From the NCBI GenBank assembly GCA_964019335.1, contig OZ025661.1:648001-712000 (forward strand): DNA of 64,000 nucleotides. The letters are read 5' to 3'. Numbering within the stretch: position 1 is the first letter of the stretch; every line of letters starts with the position of its first letter. The notes beneath the pieces are model-generated. The model ran no database searches, was not told the origin of the DNA, and saw nothing but the letters and a program-made list of their open reading frames with translations. Source of the stretch: Diplonema japonicum. Lineage: Eukaryota; Euglenozoa; Diplonemea; Diplonemida; Diplonemidae. Below, in pieces: positions 61,659 through 64,000 of the stretch. A program made the position numbers and the translations under genes.

Positions 61659-62270
61659 GGAAAAAAAAAAAAAAAAAAAAAATGGAAAAAAAAAACCCCC
61701 ACCCCACACACACTTCTCTCTCGATTATTTTTGTTTTTCACCTATTAAGCCACTTTTTTTTTCTTTTTTTCTTTTTTTTTTTTTTTTTTTCGAATGCTCC
61801 GAGTCACCCGGCGCCTTTCCATCACGCTTTGCCCCCCCCCATTCCTTCTTTCTTTTGTTTCTACGAAAAAAAAGATAGTTGTGGTAGTGAGTTGCTTGGT
61901 GGTTGTGGCCTGCCAGAGGTCACAAAGAAAAAAAAAAGGAAAAAAAAAAAAAAAAAGGAAAAAGAAAAGAAGAAAAAAAAAAAAAGGCCTTCCCCCCATC
62001 CCCCCGACTTGCATCTGCGGCCATTTAAAGGGAAAAAAAATCTAGGGAGCAAGAAAAAAAAGAGGGGACTTTGATGACACCCCCCCCCCCCATACCCTTA
62101 CTGGAGTATTGCTGTCTCTCCCTCCCCTCCCTCCCCTCCTTTCACGTTTGCCTTCGTCTTCGTTATTTGCTTCCCTAGAATATTTTTTTTTCCGTAAAGG
62201 CTGTTTGTGTCAAGGATAGTTTTTTTTTTTTTTCCTTCTTCTTTTTTCGTTTTTCCCTATCCGTACTTCT

Positions 62271-62302
<32 letters not shown>

Positions 62303-62415
62303 GCTTCCAAATAAAATGATACACTTGACGAATGAGAAGAGATGGAATTGGAAAAGAAGAAGAGAAAAGAGAAAAAAAAAAAGAAAAAAAAAAACGAGAT
62401 GTGTGTAGGCAAGAG

Positions 62416-62459
<44 letters not shown>

Positions 62460-64000
62460 ACTAGAGAAGCGTATGAGGTGTTTTTATATTTTTTTATTCA
62501 AATTGTTGTGATTTCCAACAAGAAAAAAAAAAGAAAAAAAAAAACGAGGAAAAAAAAACAGAAGCGAGAGAGGGGAAAAAAAAAAAAGAAAGAACACAAA
62601 ACGTTGTTTGAATGACCTTGGGAATTAGAAAGAAAGAAAAAAAAAGAAGAAGAAGAGAAAAGGTGTATGAGCTACGTGCCACCCGCTGGCTATTGAGAGC
62701 CAAAGAAAAGAAGAAGAAAAAAAAAATGAAATGAAAACCCAAAGGAAGAACATGGTCCAGTAAGAAAAAAAAAATCTTTTTTCCATGCCTTTTAGGCAGC
62801 AGTTTTTTCTTCTTCTTTTTTTTTTTTTTTTTACAATATCCCCCCCTCATCTCTTCCCTCAGGGGGGAAAAAGTTTTTTTTTTTAATCTCTCTGTCCCCA
62901 GTTTCCCGTTTCTTGGCTGCGACAGTGCTCTTTCTTCTTGCGCGCCACTTTGGGGAATTTTCACCCCCTCTTCCTCCTCCCCTCACTCTAGATATTGTAA
63001 TTCTATTTTTTTTGTGAAAAGTGGCCCTTCTTTTTTTTTTTTTTTCTTCGTTGAAATGTCACACCACAGAGGGGGATAGGATGTTTTTTTCTTGCCCCCC
63101 CCCTGAGGTTTTGTCTTGTGATTTTTTTTTTTAGAAGAAAAAAAAAAAAAAAAAAAAAAAACAGAAGTAGGAAGAAGAAAAAAAGGAGCTGATAGAGAAA
63201 AAAAAAAGAGGAAACCAAAAAAGGGGGGAAATGATATTGCATCCGATTTTTTTTTCCTTCCCTTTTTCCTTCCTTTTGATGTCTTGAGTGTTTGGAGAAA
63301 GGATACAAAGGAATGCTAAAGGGAAGAAAAAAAAAGAGAGAACCTTGAAGAATATAAATAAATATGGATTAGAATACCTTATTTCACCCCCTCCCCTTTC
63401 CCCCTTTTTTTTCTCCTTTTCTTTCTTCTTTTCCTCATGTCTAGAAGGGAAAAAACCAAAAGAGAAACCAAAAGAAGAAAAAAAAAAGCAAAAGCTTTGT
63501 CCCCAGTACAACCTCCCCCCTTCCCGTTATTCTTTTTTTCCCCCTTTAATATTTATCAACACCCTCCCCTCCTTTGTCCGTCTTATTTTACCCCCCACTC
63601 TTTTTTTAAATCGTTCTTCTCGGGGGGGGGGGACTATTGATTTATGAAAAAAATAAAGTGGACTTTATTTCCCGCGGCTGATAATCTGTCCCGAGGGGGA
63701 AAGAGTAATTTTATTTATTTTCTGGTTTCCGATGGCACTCCCAGACCCCCACCCCAAAGTCAGGATTGTCCAGGATTTGACATACATCAAGACAGGGGGT
63801 TGCTTGCACTGCTCGTCCACGCCTTCAGCATAGCAGTCATCCTGGGCCAGTCTTGCAATTTCATGGCATGGTTCAGGCGGCTATAAAGGGACCAGAGGCT
63901 CGACGGCTTCTTAGCCCTCCTTTGTACAGGGCATCGAACTGCGTTATCATGTCGGCCACCCTGGGCTTTCTGGTGGCTGAACCTGAGTTCTCGTCCACCC
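61659..64000. other. 2.3-kb terminal region, low complexity with a possible reverse-strand fragment at the edge
   Basis: 61659-63700 is A-, T- and C-runs. 63730-64000 is unique and GC-balanced; on the minus strand it reads a coding-like stretch (ADMITQFDALYKGG) until a stop near 63877. It may be the end of a gene or mobile element that continues beyond the window. Confidence 0.45.

Noticed and set aside
1-64000. CRISPR arrays, rRNA genes, operon-type prokaryotic signals
   Set aside because: None seen; introns, intron-bearing tRNA-Tyr and eukaryote-specific families show nuclear eukaryotic DNA.

Overview
This is nuclear DNA of a unicellular, probably flagellated, eukaryote. About 30 protein-coding genes, GC-balanced and mostly single-exon, are separated by intergenic DNA built largely of A, T, C and G homopolymers. 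At least seven genes carry one or two short introns (41-69 nt) with GT-AG ends. Every host protein gene lies on the + strand over 64 kb. The only minus-strand items are a tRNA-Val gene and fragments of mobile elements. Long one-way gene arrays, pyrimidine-rich spacers and a tRNA-Tyr with a tiny intron recall Euglenozoa (a diplonemid-like lineage would fit cis-introns), but dinoflagellate relatives and other protists are not excluded. No spliced-leader gene was found, so the lineage is left open.

Layout. 0-8 kb: a ferric reductase/NADPH oxidase-like protein cut by the left edge, a poly-proline protein and a JmjC/cupin oxygenase. 8-12.4 kb: three related coiled-coil genes, two of them identical over the whole CDS, with an antisense piggyBac remnant between those two. 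13-25 kb: two tandem emopamil-binding (sterol isomerase-like) genes, two uncharacterised proteins, a GNAT acetyltransferase with membrane segments, a CDK10/11-like kinase, a large uncharacterised protein and a three-exon beta-phosphoglucomutase-like HAD gene. 25.4-27.2 kb: a piggyBac element with TIRs and TTAA target duplications but an internally deleted transposase. 27-46 kb: a SPOUT methyltransferase, a NEK kinase, a coiled-coil/PH-like protein, a secreted LamG-like protein, a TMEM144-like transporter, a MORN protein, a lipoate ligase, a WW-PPP phosphatase and a 5'-nucleotidase with EF-hands. 46.7-50.1 kb: a 5'-truncated non-LTR retrotransposon carrying an RNase H domain, inserted directly at the 5' end of a tRNA-Val gene with a 15-bp target-site duplication. 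50.5-61.7 kb: a sedolisin protease, tRNA-Tyr with a 10-nt intron, a histone stem-loop-binding protein, a cyclophilin, an RMC1 homologue, a mitochondrial-carrier-like protein and a PDK/BCKDK-type mitochondrial kinase. The last 2.3 kb is low complexity.

The genes do not form one pathway; they are housekeeping, signalling and membrane functions. The most notable non-genic signals are the retroelement at the tRNA, a 60-170 bp inverted-arm repeat found three times just after stop codons, A-tracts abutting many start codons, and 5' splice sites that all start GTAT or GTGT. Homopolymer lengths are error-prone in sequencing, so intron ends inside A-tracts and intergenic sizes should be read with care.
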